The position numbers and the translations under genes were made by a program. Shown here piece after piece: positions 34,994 through 43,440 of a DNA stretch of 64,000 nucleotides. Origin of the DNA: Rothia kristinae NBRC 15354 (lineage in GTDB: Bacteria; Actinomycetota; Actinomycetes; Actinomycetales; Micrococcaceae); contig NZ_BCSM01000009.1 in NCBI RefSeq assembly GCF_001570865.1, positions 1 to 64,000 of the forward strand. Reading direction: 5' to 3'. Positions within the stretch are counted from its first letter, which is position 1. Each line of letters begins with the position of its first letter. The notes beneath the pieces are model-generated. The model had not been told where the DNA came from, ran no database searches, and saw nothing but the letters and a program-made list of their open reading frames with translations.

Positions 34994-36241
34994 ATGATCA
35001 CCCGCACCACCGGGCGCCGCCCCGTGACCGACCGCGCCTGGCTCTTCGCTGTGCTCGGGATCTACCTGGCCAGCGGCCTGTCCATCTCCGCGTGGCTCGT
35101 GCGCGTCCCGGCGATCGCCCAGCAGCTGCACCTCAGCGCCGGCCCGCTCGGGCTGCTGCTGCTCGCGCAGACCCTCGGGGCGTTCCTGTCGGTGTCCGCC
35201 TCCGGGATGGTGGTCATGCGCCTGGGGGCCCAGCGGACCCTGTGGATCACCTTCGCGCTGATGATGCTCGGCGGGCTGGGCCTGGCCTACGCCGTGTCGG
35301 TGCTGGGCTCGGTGACGCTGGCCGGCATCGGGCTGGGGCTGTTCGGCCTCGGGCAGGCCACCTACTCGGTGGCCGCGAACGTGCAGGGCGCGGCCGTGGA
35401 GCGGGCCCTGGGCAAGCAGCGCATGCCCCTGATGCACGGCTGCTTCTCGGTCGGCACGGTGATCGGCTCGATCGTCGGCACCGCGATGACGGCCCTGGGC
35501 GTGTCCGTGGCCGCGCACATGACGGCGGTCTACGCCGTCGTGATCGTGCTGGTGGTGGTGTGCATGGCCTTCACCCGCACCGAATCCGAGGATGTGCGTC
35601 CGGCGACCACCGGGATCATGGCCATCGTGGACCCGGAGGCCGTGCCGGGGAGGTTCTCGGTGCGCCACGCGTGGATGGAGAAGCGCACCGTGCTGCTCGG
35701 GGTGTTCGTGCTGGGCATGGCCTTGGCCGAGGGCTCCGCGAACGACTGGGTCGCGTTGGCCCTGACCCACGGCTACGGCGCCTCCGACTCCGTGGGTGCC
35801 GTGGGCTACGGGCTGTTCGTCACCGCGATGACCTCCGGGCGGCTGCTGGGCACGGGTCTGCTCAACGCCTACGGGCGGGTGCGGGTCATGCGGATCGCGT
35901 GTGTGCTGGCCGTGGTGGGGTTGGGCTCCTTCGTGCTGTCCCCGTGGCTGTGGCTGGGCATGGGCGCGATCTTCGTGTGGGGCCTGGGCGCGGCCCTGGG
36001 CTTCCCGGTGGGCATGTCCGCCGCGGCGGACAACCCGATGAAGGCCTCCGCGCGGGTCTCGGTGGTCTCCACCGTCGGCTACGGCGCGTTCCTCGGCGGC
36101 CCGCCGATCCTGGGTCTGCTCGGGGAGGCGCTGGGGGTGCGCCAGGGACTGTCCGTCGTCCTGGTGCTCGTGGTGGTCTCCTTCCTGCTGGTCCCGCAGC
36201 TGGCCACCCCGGAGGAGGAGCGGGTGCACCGGCTCAGCTGA
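34994..36241 (+). CDS. MFS transporter
   Basis: A 415-residue protein with 12 expected membrane segments and no long loops or extra domains. The pattern (SISAWLVRVPAIAQQL, GLGLFGLGQATYSVAANVQGAAVE, GRLLGTGLLNAYGRVRVMR) is like the YbjJ-type group of small MFS carriers. Substrate unknown. The ATG has a CAGGAGAAG site. It stands alone between the MaoC pair and murB. Confidence 0.85.
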   Translation: MITRTTGRRPVTDRAWLFAVLGIYLASGLSISAWLVRVPAIAQQLHLSAGPLGLLLLAQTLGAFLSVSASGMVVMRLGAQRTLWITFALMMLGGLGLAYAVSVLGSVTLAGIGLGLFGLGQATYSVAANVQGAAVERALGKQRMPLMHGCFSVGTVIGSIVGTAMTALGVSVAAHMTAVYAVVIVLVVVCMAFTRTESEDVRPATTGIMAIVDPEAVPGRFSVRHAWMEKRTVLLGVFVLGMALAEGSANDWVALALTHGYGASDSVGAVGYGLFVTAMTSGRLLGTGLLNAYGRVRVMRIACVLAVVGLGSFVLSPWLWLGMGAIFVWGLGAALGFPVGMSAAADNPMKASARVSVVSTVGYGAFLGGPPILGLLGEALGVRQGLSVVLVLVVVSFLLVPQLATPEEERVHRLS

Positions 36242-36338
36242 GCCGCCACATCGGTGCTGCCCGAGCCGCCCGTATCCCGGCGGGCACCGGCGGGCGCCGG
36301 GCCTGGTCGGCTGACGGCCCGCGGCTAGACTGGGCCGA

Positions 36339-37430
36339 GTGAGCGAGACCCTTCTGAGCGAACTGACCACCCTCGGCGTCGGCGGCCCGGCCCGCACCTA
36401 CGTGCGCGCGCGCACCGAGCAGGAGATCATCGACGCCCTGATCGCGGCCGATGACGCCGGGGATCAGGTGCTGATCTTAGGCGGCGGCTCCAACCTGGTG
36501 GTCGGCGACGACGGCTTCGACGGCACCGTGGTGCACACCGCGAGCACCGGCGTCACCGTGCGCCGCGCCGAGGACGGACGCAGCGCGCGCCTGAGCGCCG
36601 AGGCCGGGGAGGACTGGGACGGCCTGGTGGCCCGCAGCCTCGAAGAGGGCCTGTCCGGGCTGGAGACCCTCTCCGGGATCCCCGGCACCGTCGGGGCCAC
36701 CCCGGTGCAGAACGTCGGCGCGTACGGCACGGAGATCTCCCAGCACTTCGCCTCCGCCCGGCTGTGGGACCGCGTCGAACGGCGCGTGGAGGTCTTCGAC
36801 CGGCAGCGGATGGCCTTCGCCTACCGGGACTCCGCGCTGAAGCGGGAGATGCTCGGGCCCTCCCCGCGCTGGGCGGTGCTGCAGGTCAGCTTCGATCTGG
36901 AGGTCCGCGCGGACTCCGCGCCCCTGCGCTACGCGGAGCTGGCCCGGAGCCTGGGCACCGAGGTCGGTGAGCGGGTCCCGGCGTCCCGCGTGCGCGAGGC
37001 CGTGTTGCGTCTGCGCGCCGGCAAGGGCATGGTCCTGGACCCGGCGGACCGCGACACGCACTCCACCGGCTCCTTCTTCACCAACCCCATCATCTCGGCC
37101 GACGCCGGGGCGGACCTGCCGGCCGATGCCCCGCGCTACCCGGTGCTGGACGCCGACGGCGCGGTGGACGAGTCCCTGACCAAGCTCTCCGCGGCCTGGC
37201 TGATCCAGCACGCGGGCTTCGACAAGGGCTACGGGCTGGAGGGGGAGTCCGCGGCCGTCGCCGGCGGCCGGGCCGCCCTGTCCACCAAGCACACCCTGGC
37301 CATCACCAACCGCGGGCAGGCCACCGCCGCCGACGTCGTGGCAGTGGCCCGCGCGGTGCGCGAGGGCGTCCAGCGGGAGTTCGGGGTGCGCCTGGAGGCC
37401 GAGCCCGTGGTGGTCGGCACCCGGATCTGA
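36339..37430 (+). CDS. murB: UDP-N-acetylenolpyruvoylglucosamine reductase (MurB)
   Basis: FAD- and NADPH-dependent second step of peptidoglycan precursor synthesis. The 363-residue type I enzyme has LGVGGPARTYV at the start, the FAD motif LGGGSNLVVGDDGF, SGIPGTVGATPVQNVGAYG, and the catalytic SAAWLIQHAGFDKGY and STKHTLAITNRG stretches. The GTG start lies seven bases after TAGACT (36326-36331), so it is leaderless. In many actinobacteria murB follows tRNA-Thr, tRNA-Met, rpmG and the MaoC pair, as it does here except for rpmG. Confidence 0.95.
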   Translation: MSETLLSELTTLGVGGPARTYVRARTEQEIIDALIAADDAGDQVLILGGGSNLVVGDDGFDGTVVHTASTGVTVRRAEDGRSARLSAEAGEDWDGLVARSLEEGLSGLETLSGIPGTVGATPVQNVGAYGTEISQHFASARLWDRVERRVEVFDRQRMAFAYRDSALKREMLGPSPRWAVLQVSFDLEVRADSAPLRYAELARSLGTEVGERVPASRVREAVLRLRAGKGMVLDPADRDTHSTGSFFTNPIISADAGADLPADAPRYPVLDADGAVDESLTKLSAAWLIQHAGFDKGYGLEGESAAVAGGRAALSTKHTLAITNRGQATAADVVAVARAVREGVQREFGVRLEAEPVVVGTRI

Positions 37431-37478
37431 CGGGACCCCGCCGGACCCCGCGGGCCTCGCAGGTGAGGCGGGGCGCGG

Positions 37479-37505
37479 CCGGGGCGGCCCGGGTGGCCGC
37501 CCCGG
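37479..37505. terminator. Bidirectional hairpin between murB and dhaM
   Basis: CCGGGGCGGCC pairs perfectly with GGCCGCCCCGG over a five-base loop between converging genes. Confidence 0.65.
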
Positions 37506-37509
37506 TGCG

Positions 37510-37914
37510 TCAGCCCAGGTGCTTCTCCTTGGGGCGCAGGCCGCCGCGGGCCTCGGAATCCACGCGGTCCAGGTCCCCGCCGGAAGCGGCCGTGACGGCC
37601 GCGACCACCAGGCCCTCCACCAGCGGGGCGGGGGACAGGCGGGTGCGCTCGGCCAGCTCCGGCTCGAGCATCTCCACGGCCATCTCGGCGGACATCACGG
37701 CCGAGCCGAGGTCCATCAGGACCACGACCCCGTCTCCGGAATCGGCCCGCTGCACGGCCTCCACGATCTTCGCGGCGTCGGTGCCCAGCCCGCCGTCCTC
37801 CGTGCCGGCCGCCAGCTCCAGGGCCGGCGGATTCTTGGCGACCATCTGCAGGGCGAGCTCCCGGGCCGCCTCGGCCAGCGGCGCGGAGTGAGAGGCGATG
37901 ACGATCCCGATCAT
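37510..37914 (-). CDS. dhaM: Dihydroxyacetone kinase phosphotransfer subunit DhaM
   Basis: A 134-residue EIIA-like protein that passes phosphate from HPr to DhaL-bound ADP. The phospho-accepting His9 lies in IASHSAPLAEAA. It is the short, single-domain form, without the HPr and EI-like domains of the E. coli protein, so it needs the general PTS proteins. Its ATG overlaps the dhaL stop (ATGA). The C-terminal 25 residues are extra. Confidence 0.92.
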   Translation of the reverse strand: MIGIVIASHSAPLAEAARELALQMVAKNPPALELAAGTEDGGLGTDAAKIVEAVQRADSGDGVVVLMDLGSAVMSAEMAVEMLEPELAERTRLSPAPLVEGLVVAAVTAASGGDLDRVDSEARGGLRPKEKHLG

Positions 37915-38522
37915 GCCAGCACCTCCCGTGCGGCGCGCACCAGCAGCACGGCCGACGCCGCCCCGGGATCGCGATGGCCCTTGGCCCGCTCGCCCAGGTA
38001 GCTGGCCCGGCCCTTGGTCGGCACCATGTCCTCGGTCGCGGCGGCCCCTTCCTCGGCGGCCCGCTGCGCGGCCTCCAGGGCGGGACCCAGCCCGTCCCCA
38101 CTCTTCTCGGTCAGGGCCCGGGAGGCGGGCAGCAGCGCATCGAGCATCGTCGCCTCGCCCTCCTGGGACTTCCCCCGCTCGGCTGTGCCCTCGGCCCCGG
38201 CCTCGAAGGCCGCGGCGAAGGCCGACGCCGGATCCTGCCCGGCATCGTAGGCCTTCGCGAAGCGCAGGAAGAACGTCCCGTACAGGGGGCCGGAGGCCCC
38301 GCCCACGGTGGAGACCAGGGTCATCCCGACCTTCTTCAGGTACGCCGCGGCGTCGTCGAAATCCGCGGAGCCCAGGCGGGCCGCGGCGGCGAAGCCGCGA
38401 TCCATGTTGGCCCCGTGATCGGAGTCCCCGATCGCGGCGTCCAGCTCGGTCAGCTCCTCGGCGTGCTCGTGCATCAGCGCGGCGGCGCGCTCGACCCATG
38501 TGGCGGCATCGGCGGTATCCAT
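37911..38522 (-). CDS. dhaL: Dihydroxyacetone kinase ADP-binding subunit DhaL
   Basis: A 203-residue helical subunit holding ADP as a bound cofactor. The signature LDAAIGDSDHGANMDRG near residues 27-43 provides the metal-binding Asp residues, and GGASGPLYGTFF follows. The ATG at 38522 has a GAGGAGAAG site. It lies 135 bp after dhaK with a possible hairpin between (CTCCCGG/CCGGGAG, about 38630-38655), which could set subunit ratios. Confidence 0.93.
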   Translation of the reverse strand: MDTADAATWVERAAALMHEHAEELTELDAAIGDSDHGANMDRGFAAAARLGSADFDDAAAYLKKVGMTLVSTVGGASGPLYGTFFLRFAKAYDAGQDPASAFAAAFEAGAEGTAERGKSQEGEATMLDALLPASRALTEKSGDGLGPALEAAQRAAEEGAAATEDMVPTKGRASYLGERAKGHRDPGAASAVLLVRAAREVLA

Positions 38523-38657
38523 GCTTCTCCTCGCATCCGTCCGGGAACGGGGTGACATCCGAGGCGGCCTCCCGGACTCGGGCCGCGGCGGACGGGGTAT
38601 CGGGGCTGGGACGGGCCGAGAATCGGCCCGGCTCCCGGGCGGCATCGTCCGGGAGTC

Positions 38658-39644
38658 TCAGGCTCCCCAGCGCAGCGAGGGGGTGTCCACGGGGGAATCC
38701 CACAGGCGCAGCAGGTCGTCATCGGCGGGCATCAGGGTCAGGGAGCAGCCGGCCATGTCCAGGCTGGTGATGTAGTCGCCCACCAGCACGCGGGCGACCT
38801 CCACCTCGTGCTCGGCCAGGACCTTCGCGACCTCGCCGTACATCAGGTACAGCTCGGACAGGGGAGTGGCGCCCATGCCGTTGAGCATCGCGATGACGGG
38901 CTGGCCCGAGGGGATCTCGGCGAGTACGGGCTCGGTGAGCTTCCGGGCGATTTCCGCGGCGGGGGCCATCGGCTCACGGGAGCGACCGGGTTCGCCGTGG
39001 ATCCCGACGCCCAGCTCCAGCTCATCCTCACCCAGCTGGAAAGACGGCTTCCCGTGGGCGGGCAGCGTGCCGGAGGTCAGGGCCGCCCCCATCGAGCGGC
39101 AGGACTCGGCGGCCTTCCGGGCGACGGCCACGACGCCGTCCAGGTCCCGACCCTCGGCGGCCGCGGCCCCGGCCAGGCGCTCCACGAACACCGTGCCGCC
39201 GACCCCTCGGCGACCGGCCGTGAAGGAGGAGTCCTCCACCGCGACGTCGTCGGCCACGATCACGGATTCCACTCGGGTGTCCTCTGCCAGCTCCGCGGCC
39301 ATGTCGAAGTTCATGACGTCGCCGGTGTAGTTCTTCACGATGTGCAGCACCCCGGCGCCGGTGTCAGCGGCTTCGGTGGCGGCCTGGATCTGGTCCGGGA
39401 CGGGAGAGGTGAAGACCTCCCCGCACACCGCGGCGTCGAGCATCCCGGGGCCGACGAAGCCGGCGTGCAGGGGCTCGTGTCCGGAGCCGCCGCCGGAGAC
39501 GACGCCGACCTTGCCCTCCTGAATGCTCGAGCGCAGGACCAGGCGTTGCTCGGCGTCCACGCGGTGGGTGGTGGGATGCGCGGCGGCGAATCCGGTGAGG
39601 AAATCGCGGACCACGTCGGCGGGATCGTTGATGAGCTTCTTCAT
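38658..39644 (-). CDS. dhaK: Dihydroxyacetone kinase substrate-binding subunit DhaK
   Basis: A 328-residue subunit that binds dihydroxyacetone covalently through the histidine in VGIHGEPG (near residue 216). GGGSGHEPLHAGFVG near residues 52-66 provides the other catalytic histidine. With DhaL and DhaM it forms the PEP-dependent kinase making dihydroxyacetone phosphate for glycolysis. The ATG at 39644 gives the family N-terminus MKKLINDPADVV. It is first in the dhaKLM operon. No regulator is adjacent. Confidence 0.95.
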   Translation of the reverse strand: MKKLINDPADVVRDFLTGFAAAHPTTHRVDAEQRLVLRSSIQEGKVGVVSGGGSGHEPLHAGFVGPGMLDAAVCGEVFTSPVPDQIQAATEAADTGAGVLHIVKNYTGDVMNFDMAAELAEDTRVESVIVADDVAVEDSSFTAGRRGVGGTVFVERLAGAAAAEGRDLDGVVAVARKAAESCRSMGAALTSGTLPAHGKPSFQLGEDELELGVGIHGEPGRSREPMAPAAEIARKLTEPVLAEIPSGQPVIAMLNGMGATPLSELYLMYGEVAKVLAEHEVEVARVLVGDYITSLDMAGCSLTLMPADDDLLRLWDSPVDTPSLRWGA

Positions 39645-39800
39645 ACCGCCATCACACCACCGGCCGCCGACGCGGACAAGGACCTGAGCGGGGTGTTTCC
39701 GGTGCGCCGCCGGTGTGTTTCCGGAGAATCCGAGAGGAGAGGCGGCGTTGGTGGGCCAGGGCATGGATTCCCGGGAGACCAGGCCGTAGGATACCGACTG

Positions 39801-40331
39801 ATGGCATCATCCACCGCAGTCCGCACGCACCCGAGCACCGCCTCCGCCGAGGCTGCCGTCGAGGTGCGCACCCAGCCCGCCTCCTCCCTGGAGCGGGAGA
39901 TCGAACAGGGCCAGCGCGAGGGGCGCGTGCACCGCGCCCTGGGGCGCTTCAAGGCCTTCACCCATCGCCACCCGGTGCTGCGCTTCGTCCACAAGACCCT
40001 GGTGACCCTGGTCGGCGGGGTGATCGTGCTGGCCGGCGTCGTCATGCTGGTGACCCCGGGCCCGGGGTGGCTCGCGATCTTCCTGGGGCTGGGCGTGCTG
40101 GCCACCGAGTACCCGATCGTGCACCGCTTCAACCAGTGGGCCAAGGCCAAGGTGCTGGCCGTGTGGCATCGGATCCAGGCGCGGCGGGCCGAGCGCCGGG
40201 CGGCGAAGGCCCAGCGCCGAGTCCGTCGGGCCGAGCGGCGCGCCGAGGCGAAGGTGCGGCAGGCGCGCATCAAGGCCGCCTGGCACTCCCGCCACTGCTG
40301 CGCCCCGCACCGCCCGGCCGCCCGCGCCTGA
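39801..40331 (+). CDS. PGPGW-family small membrane protein
   Basis: A 176-residue protein with two membrane segments (about residues 72-110) around the family motif TPGPGWLAIFLGLGVLATEY. The C-terminal 55 residues are extremely Arg/Ala rich and basic (RRAERRAAKAQRRVRRAERR) and may bind nucleic acid or acidic lipids. This family is common in actinobacteria and has no known function. A TAGGAT box at 39787-39792 lies eight bases before the ATG, consistent with a leaderless mRNA. Confidence 0.75.
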   Translation: MASSTAVRTHPSTASAEAAVEVRTQPASSLEREIEQGQREGRVHRALGRFKAFTHRHPVLRFVHKTLVTLVGGVIVLAGVVMLVTPGPGWLAIFLGLGVLATEYPIVHRFNQWAKAKVLAVWHRIQARRAERRAAKAQRRVRRAERRAEAKVRQARIKAAWHSRHCCAPHRPAARA

Positions 40332-40354
40332 GCCGTAGCGTCCCCCCCCCCGCG

Positions 40355-40419
40355 TTTGGGAGGGGTCTCGACGTCTGGGAGCCACGAGGACGCTCCCAAA
40401 GGCCGAAACCCCTCCCAAA
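40355..40419. repeat. Long intergenic palindrome, family A copy 1
   Basis: Arms of 27 bp (40355-40381 and 40393-40419) begin with TTTGGGAGGGG and pair with five mismatches around an 11-base loop. It belongs to the same family as 40903 and 42044. It lies between converging genes and may also act as terminator. Confidence 0.85.
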
Positions 40420-40448
40420 ACCGGGGCCGGGGAGGGCAGGGCGGCGGG

Positions 40449-40862
40449 TCAGCGCTGCAGCGTGAGGGTTGTCAGCCCCATCTCCGGGGTGGGGCGGAAG
40501 CCCAGCGAGCGGTAGAGATCGATGACCCGCTGGTTCGCGGCGGCGTCGTCCGTGGTGATGTAGATCTGGCGGATCCCCGCGCAGGCCTCCAGCGCCCGGT
40601 CCAGCAGCGCCCTCCCGATGCCGCAGCCCTGATGCTCGGGCAGCACCAGCAGATCCTGGATGCAGGCGACGGTGGCGCCGTCGCCGACCACCCGGACCAG
40701 CCCCACGAGGCGGTCCCCCTCCCGCGCCGCGAGCACCAGCCAGGCCCCGTCGACCATCGGGCCGAACAGCTCCGGCTCGCGGGTGTAGGCGGACCAGCCG
40801 ACGGCGTCGTACAGGCGGATCAGCTCGGCGCGCTCCAGCGCCCGGGTCGCGCAGATCTCCAT
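40449..40862 (-). CDS. GNAT-family acetyltransferase
   Basis: A 137-residue acetyltransferase with the acetyl-CoA loop VLPEHQGCGIGRALL and the C-terminal LYRSLGFRPTPEMG. The substrate cannot be told. The start lies six bases after TAGGGT (40874 to 40869 on the minus strand), so it is leaderless. The gene is enclosed by two copies of the long palindrome. Confidence 0.85.
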   Translation of the reverse strand: MEICATRALERAELIRLYDAVGWSAYTREPELFGPMVDGAWLVLAAREGDRLVGLVRVVGDGATVACIQDLLVLPEHQGCGIGRALLDRALEACAGIRQIYITTDDAAANQRVIDLYRSLGFRPTPEMGLTTLTLQR

Positions 40863-40902
40863 CCCCTCACCCTATCCGCCGCCCGCGCCGTCTCTGCCCG
40901 CG

Positions 40903-40967
40903 TTTGGGAGGGGTTTCGGCGTGTGGGAGCCGCAAGAACGCTCCCACACGCCGAAACCCCTCCCACA
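40903..40967. repeat. Long intergenic palindrome, family A copy 2
   Basis: Arms of 27 bp (40903-40929 and 40941-40967) pair almost perfectly around loop CCGCAAGAACG. Sequence type TTTGGGAGGGGTTTCGGCG. It lies 50 bp before the AbiF-type promoter. Confidence 0.9.
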
Positions 40968-41014
40968 GCTGAGGCGGGGGTGGGGAACGGCCGACGAAGC
41001 CCGCGGCGATGCGG

Positions 41015-41020
41015 TAGAAT
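41015..41020 (+). promoter_or_regulatory. Promoter -10 box of the AbiF-type unit
   Basis: TAGAAT lies about seven bases before the expected start of the leader RNA. It is the best -10 match in the segment. Confidence 0.55.
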
Positions 41021-41026
41021 GAGAGA

Positions 41027-41088
41027 CAACAAGACCCGCCAAGGCTAGTCTGCTGGTGACAGCAGATCCTCAAATAGGCGGGTTTCTT
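41027..41088 (+). ncRNA. Structured leader RNA of the AbiF-type gene
   Basis: The 62 bases before the ATG fold compactly. The outer stem is CCCGCC (41035-41040) with GGCGGG (41077-41082), extended by AAGA with TCTT. The inner stem AGG (41042-41044) pairs with CCT (41068-41070). The hairpin TCTGCTG (41049-41055) and CAGCAGA (41060-41066) pairs perfectly under a GTGA tetraloop of the GNRA class. The structure ends one base before the start codon and leaves no normal ribosome site. AbiF-type HEPN proteins have been reported to work with a small structured RNA encoded next to them, so I propose that this is the partner RNA, not merely a leader. Confidence 0.7.
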
Positions 41089-41089
41089 C

Positions 41090-42001
41090 ATGTCCAAGGC
41101 CCCTTACACCAAACCGTCCCTCTCCCTGCGGGATCAGGCGCTGCGGCTGCGCAGCCGAGGCCTTGACGCACCGGCCGAGAAGATCGAACTGACACTGCAC
41201 CGGATGAGCTATTACCGTCTGGCGGGCTACCTGTGGTGGTTCTACGGAGAGGAATGGGAGGTCCTCGAACCCGGCGCCACCCTGGACGAGGTACTGCGCC
41301 TCTACGATTTCGATGCGCAGCTGCGATCGCAGATCATGCGCCTATCCCATTCCATCGAAGCCTGGTTGCGGGCTGCGATGACGAACCATCTGGGTCAGGC
41401 GCACGGGCCCATGGGATACCTGGACGAGACCCTGTACTCCTCCGCCCCGGCGTTCCGTCGAGACCGGCGCAAACTGGAAGAGTGCATGACCGGCGGGGCA
41501 CCGGAGCAGTTCATCGAGGAGTTCCGCAACAAGTACCAGGATCCGCTGCCCCCGATCTGGATGGCCGCGGAGATCATGAGTCTGGGGCTCCTCTCCAAGT
41601 GGTATGACAACCTCCGTGAGGACAGCCTCCGCAAGGGGATCGCCCGGGAATGCGGGCTGCCGCCCGAGGTGCTCTCCAGGTTTCTGCGCGTCTTCACGGT
41701 TCTGCGCAATCGATCTGCCCACCATGCGCGCGTCTGGAACCGGAGGACCTCCCTGCGCGTGGCGACGATCCGTCGTCTTCCTGGGCTGTTGGAACCTTCA
41801 CTGGCGGGCGCCGACACGGAGCGGATCAACTATCCGCTCTCCCTCGCCGTCTTCATCGTGCGCACCGTGGATCCCTCTGCGTCCGTCATCCGGGATCTGC
41901 ATCGGCTGCTGTTAGGCGCGGACGAATCGTGGCTGACCGAGATGGATATCCCCGAGGGGATGGCGGAGGACCCGCTGTGGTTCCCCGATCGTGCAGTCTG
42001 A
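41090..42001 (+). CDS. Abi_2 family (AbiF/AbiD-type) HEPN defence protein
   Basis: A 303-residue protein of the Abi_2 family of abortive-infection proteins. It has the family N-terminal stretch MSYYRLAGYLWWF (residues 39-51) and the HEPN RNase motif R206-x4-H211 in LRNRSAHHARVWNR, so it is probably an RNA-cutting toxin acting against phage. A structured RNA lies directly upstream and likely controls it. GC content is visibly lower than in neighbours, and two copies of the same long palindrome flank it, both signs of gain by transfer. No modification or nuclease partner genes are present. Confidence 0.85.
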   Translation: MSKAPYTKPSLSLRDQALRLRSRGLDAPAEKIELTLHRMSYYRLAGYLWWFYGEEWEVLEPGATLDEVLRLYDFDAQLRSQIMRLSHSIEAWLRAAMTNHLGQAHGPMGYLDETLYSSAPAFRRDRRKLEECMTGGAPEQFIEEFRNKYQDPLPPIWMAAEIMSLGLLSKWYDNLREDSLRKGIARECGLPPEVLSRFLRVFTVLRNRSAHHARVWNRRTSLRVATIRRLPGLLEPSLAGADTERINYPLSLAVFIVRTVDPSASVIRDLHRLLLGADESWLTEMDIPEGMAEDPLWFPDRAV

Positions 42002-42043
42002 CCGTCCCGCGGTCGAGCCGCCAGCGCCCTCCTTCCGTGCCCG

Positions 42044-42108
42044 TTTGGGAGGGGTTTCGGTGTTTGGGAGCCGCGAGAACGCTCCCAAACGCCGAAACCC
42101 CTCCCAAA
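42044..42108. repeat. Long intergenic palindrome, family A copy 3
   Basis: Arms of 27 bp (42044-42070 and 42082-42108) pair nearly perfectly around loop CCGCGAGAACG. It lies 42 bp after the AbiF-type stop codon and may also terminate transcription from both sides. Confidence 0.9.
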
Positions 42109-42156
42109 GCCGGGGCGGGCGGGCGGGGCCGGGCCAGCCCGGGGCCGGGCCGCCCG

Positions 42157-43296
42157 TCAGAGGGTGCCGACGGCGATCTTCAGCATCCGGCGCACCGGCT
42201 CGGCCGCGCCCCACAGCAGCTGATCCCCCACGGTGAAGGCGGAGATGTACTCGGGGCCCATCGCCAGCTTGCGGATGCGCCCCACCGGGATCCGCAGGGA
42301 CCCGGAGGCCGCCACCGGGGTCAGGTCCCGGATCGTGTCCTCCTTGGTGTTGGGCACCACGTGCGCCCACTCGTTGTCCTCGTCGATGATCCGCTCGATC
42401 TCCTCCACCGACAGATCCTCGGTGAGCTTCATCGTCAGGGCCTGGGCGTGGGAGCGCATCGTCGCGATCCGCACGCACAGCCCGTCCATGACCACCCGGT
42501 CATCGCCGTCCAGGCCCAGGATCTTGTTGGTCTCGGCATCCGCCTTCCACTCCTCGCGGGACTGCCCGTTGCCCAGATCCGCGTCGATCCACGGGATCAG
42601 GGAGCCGGCCAGCGGCACCTCGAACTGGGTGGTGTCCAGCTCACCGGAGCGCTGCATCGCCAGCACCTTCCGGTCCACCTCCAGGATCGCCGACGCCGGA
42701 TCGGACAGCTCCTGCGCGACGGTCCCGGCGACGTCGCGGAACCCGGCCAGCACCTCGCGCATGTGCCGGGCCCCGCCGCCGGAGGCCGCCTGGTAGGTCA
42801 TCGCGGTGCTCCACTGCACCAGCCCGCGGCGGAACAGTCCGCCCAGGCCCATCAGCAGGCAGGACACGGTGCAGTTGCCGCCGATGAAGTCCCGGATCCC
42901 GGCCTCCAGGGCCCGGTCGATGACGTCCCTGTTCACCGGATCCAGCACGATCACGGAGCCCGGCTCCTGGCGCAGGGTCGAGGCGGCGTCGATCCACAGC
43001 CCGTCCCACCCGCGTTCGCGCAGCTTCCCGTGCACGGCCTTCGTGTAATCCCCGCCCTGGGTGGTGACGATGACCGGCAGCAGCGCCAGCTCGTCCAGGT
43101 CGTGGGCGTCCTGCAGGGTGCTGGGCTCCTCGGCGCCGCGGAAGGTCGGCGCGGGGGAGCCGGCGGCGGAGGTGGAGAAGAACACGGGGGTGAAGTCCGC
43201 GAAGTCCCCCTCCTGCTCCAGGCGCTGCATCAGCACGGAGCCGACCATGCCGCGCCAGCCGACGAATCCTACGGGATCTCCAGGGTGGAAAGTCAT
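42157..43296 (-). CDS. asd: Aspartate-semialdehyde dehydrogenase
   Basis: Makes aspartate semialdehyde for lysine, diaminopimelate, threonine and methionine. The 379-residue protein is of the type found in enteric bacteria ([17 protein letters not shown] at the N-terminus) and not the GATGxVG type I would expect in actinobacteria. The catalytic Cys is in [12 protein letters not shown] near residue 140, and the base is His in RSHAQALT. The mRNA is leaderless: TAGACT (43309 to 43304) lies seven bases before the ATG. No aspartokinase gene is adjacent. Confidence 0.93.
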   Translation of the reverse strand: MTFHPGDPVGFVGWRGMVGSVLMQRLEQEGDFADFTPVFFSTSAAGSPAPTFRGAEEPSTLQDAHDLDELALLPVIVTTQGGDYTKAVHGKLRERGWDGLWIDAASTLRQEPGSVIVLDPVNRDVIDRALEAGIRDFIGGNCTVSCLLMGLGGLFRRGLVQWSTAMTYQAASGGGARHMREVLAGFRDVAGTVAQELSDPASAILEVDRKVLAMQRSGELDTTQFEVPLAGSLIPWIDADLGNGQSREEWKADAETNKILGLDGDDRVVMDGLCVRIATMRSHAQALTMKLTEDLSVEEIERIIDEDNEWAHVVPNTKEDTIRDLTPVAASGSLRIPVGRIRKLAMGPEYISAFTVGDQLLWGAAEPVRRMLKIAVGTL

Positions 43297-43353
43297 GGGC
43301 CCCAGTCTACGGAAGATGCCCCGCCGGGTGGGGGCCGCGCCGCGGTGGCCGGG

Positions 43354-43424
43354 CGTTTCGGAAGCGGTCGGCGGGTTGCGAAGCGGTGAGGCCGCTCCAC
43401 AACCGGCCGACCGCTCCCCAAACG
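43354..43424. repeat. Long intergenic palindrome, family B
   Basis: Arms of 33 bp (43354-43386 and 43392-43424) match at 28 positions around the loop TGAGG. Sequence type CGTTTCGGAAGCGGTCGGC. It differs from family A but has the same layout. It lies between folA and asd, which run in the same direction. Confidence 0.85.
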
Positions 43425-43440
43425 GCCGCGGAGCGTGAGC

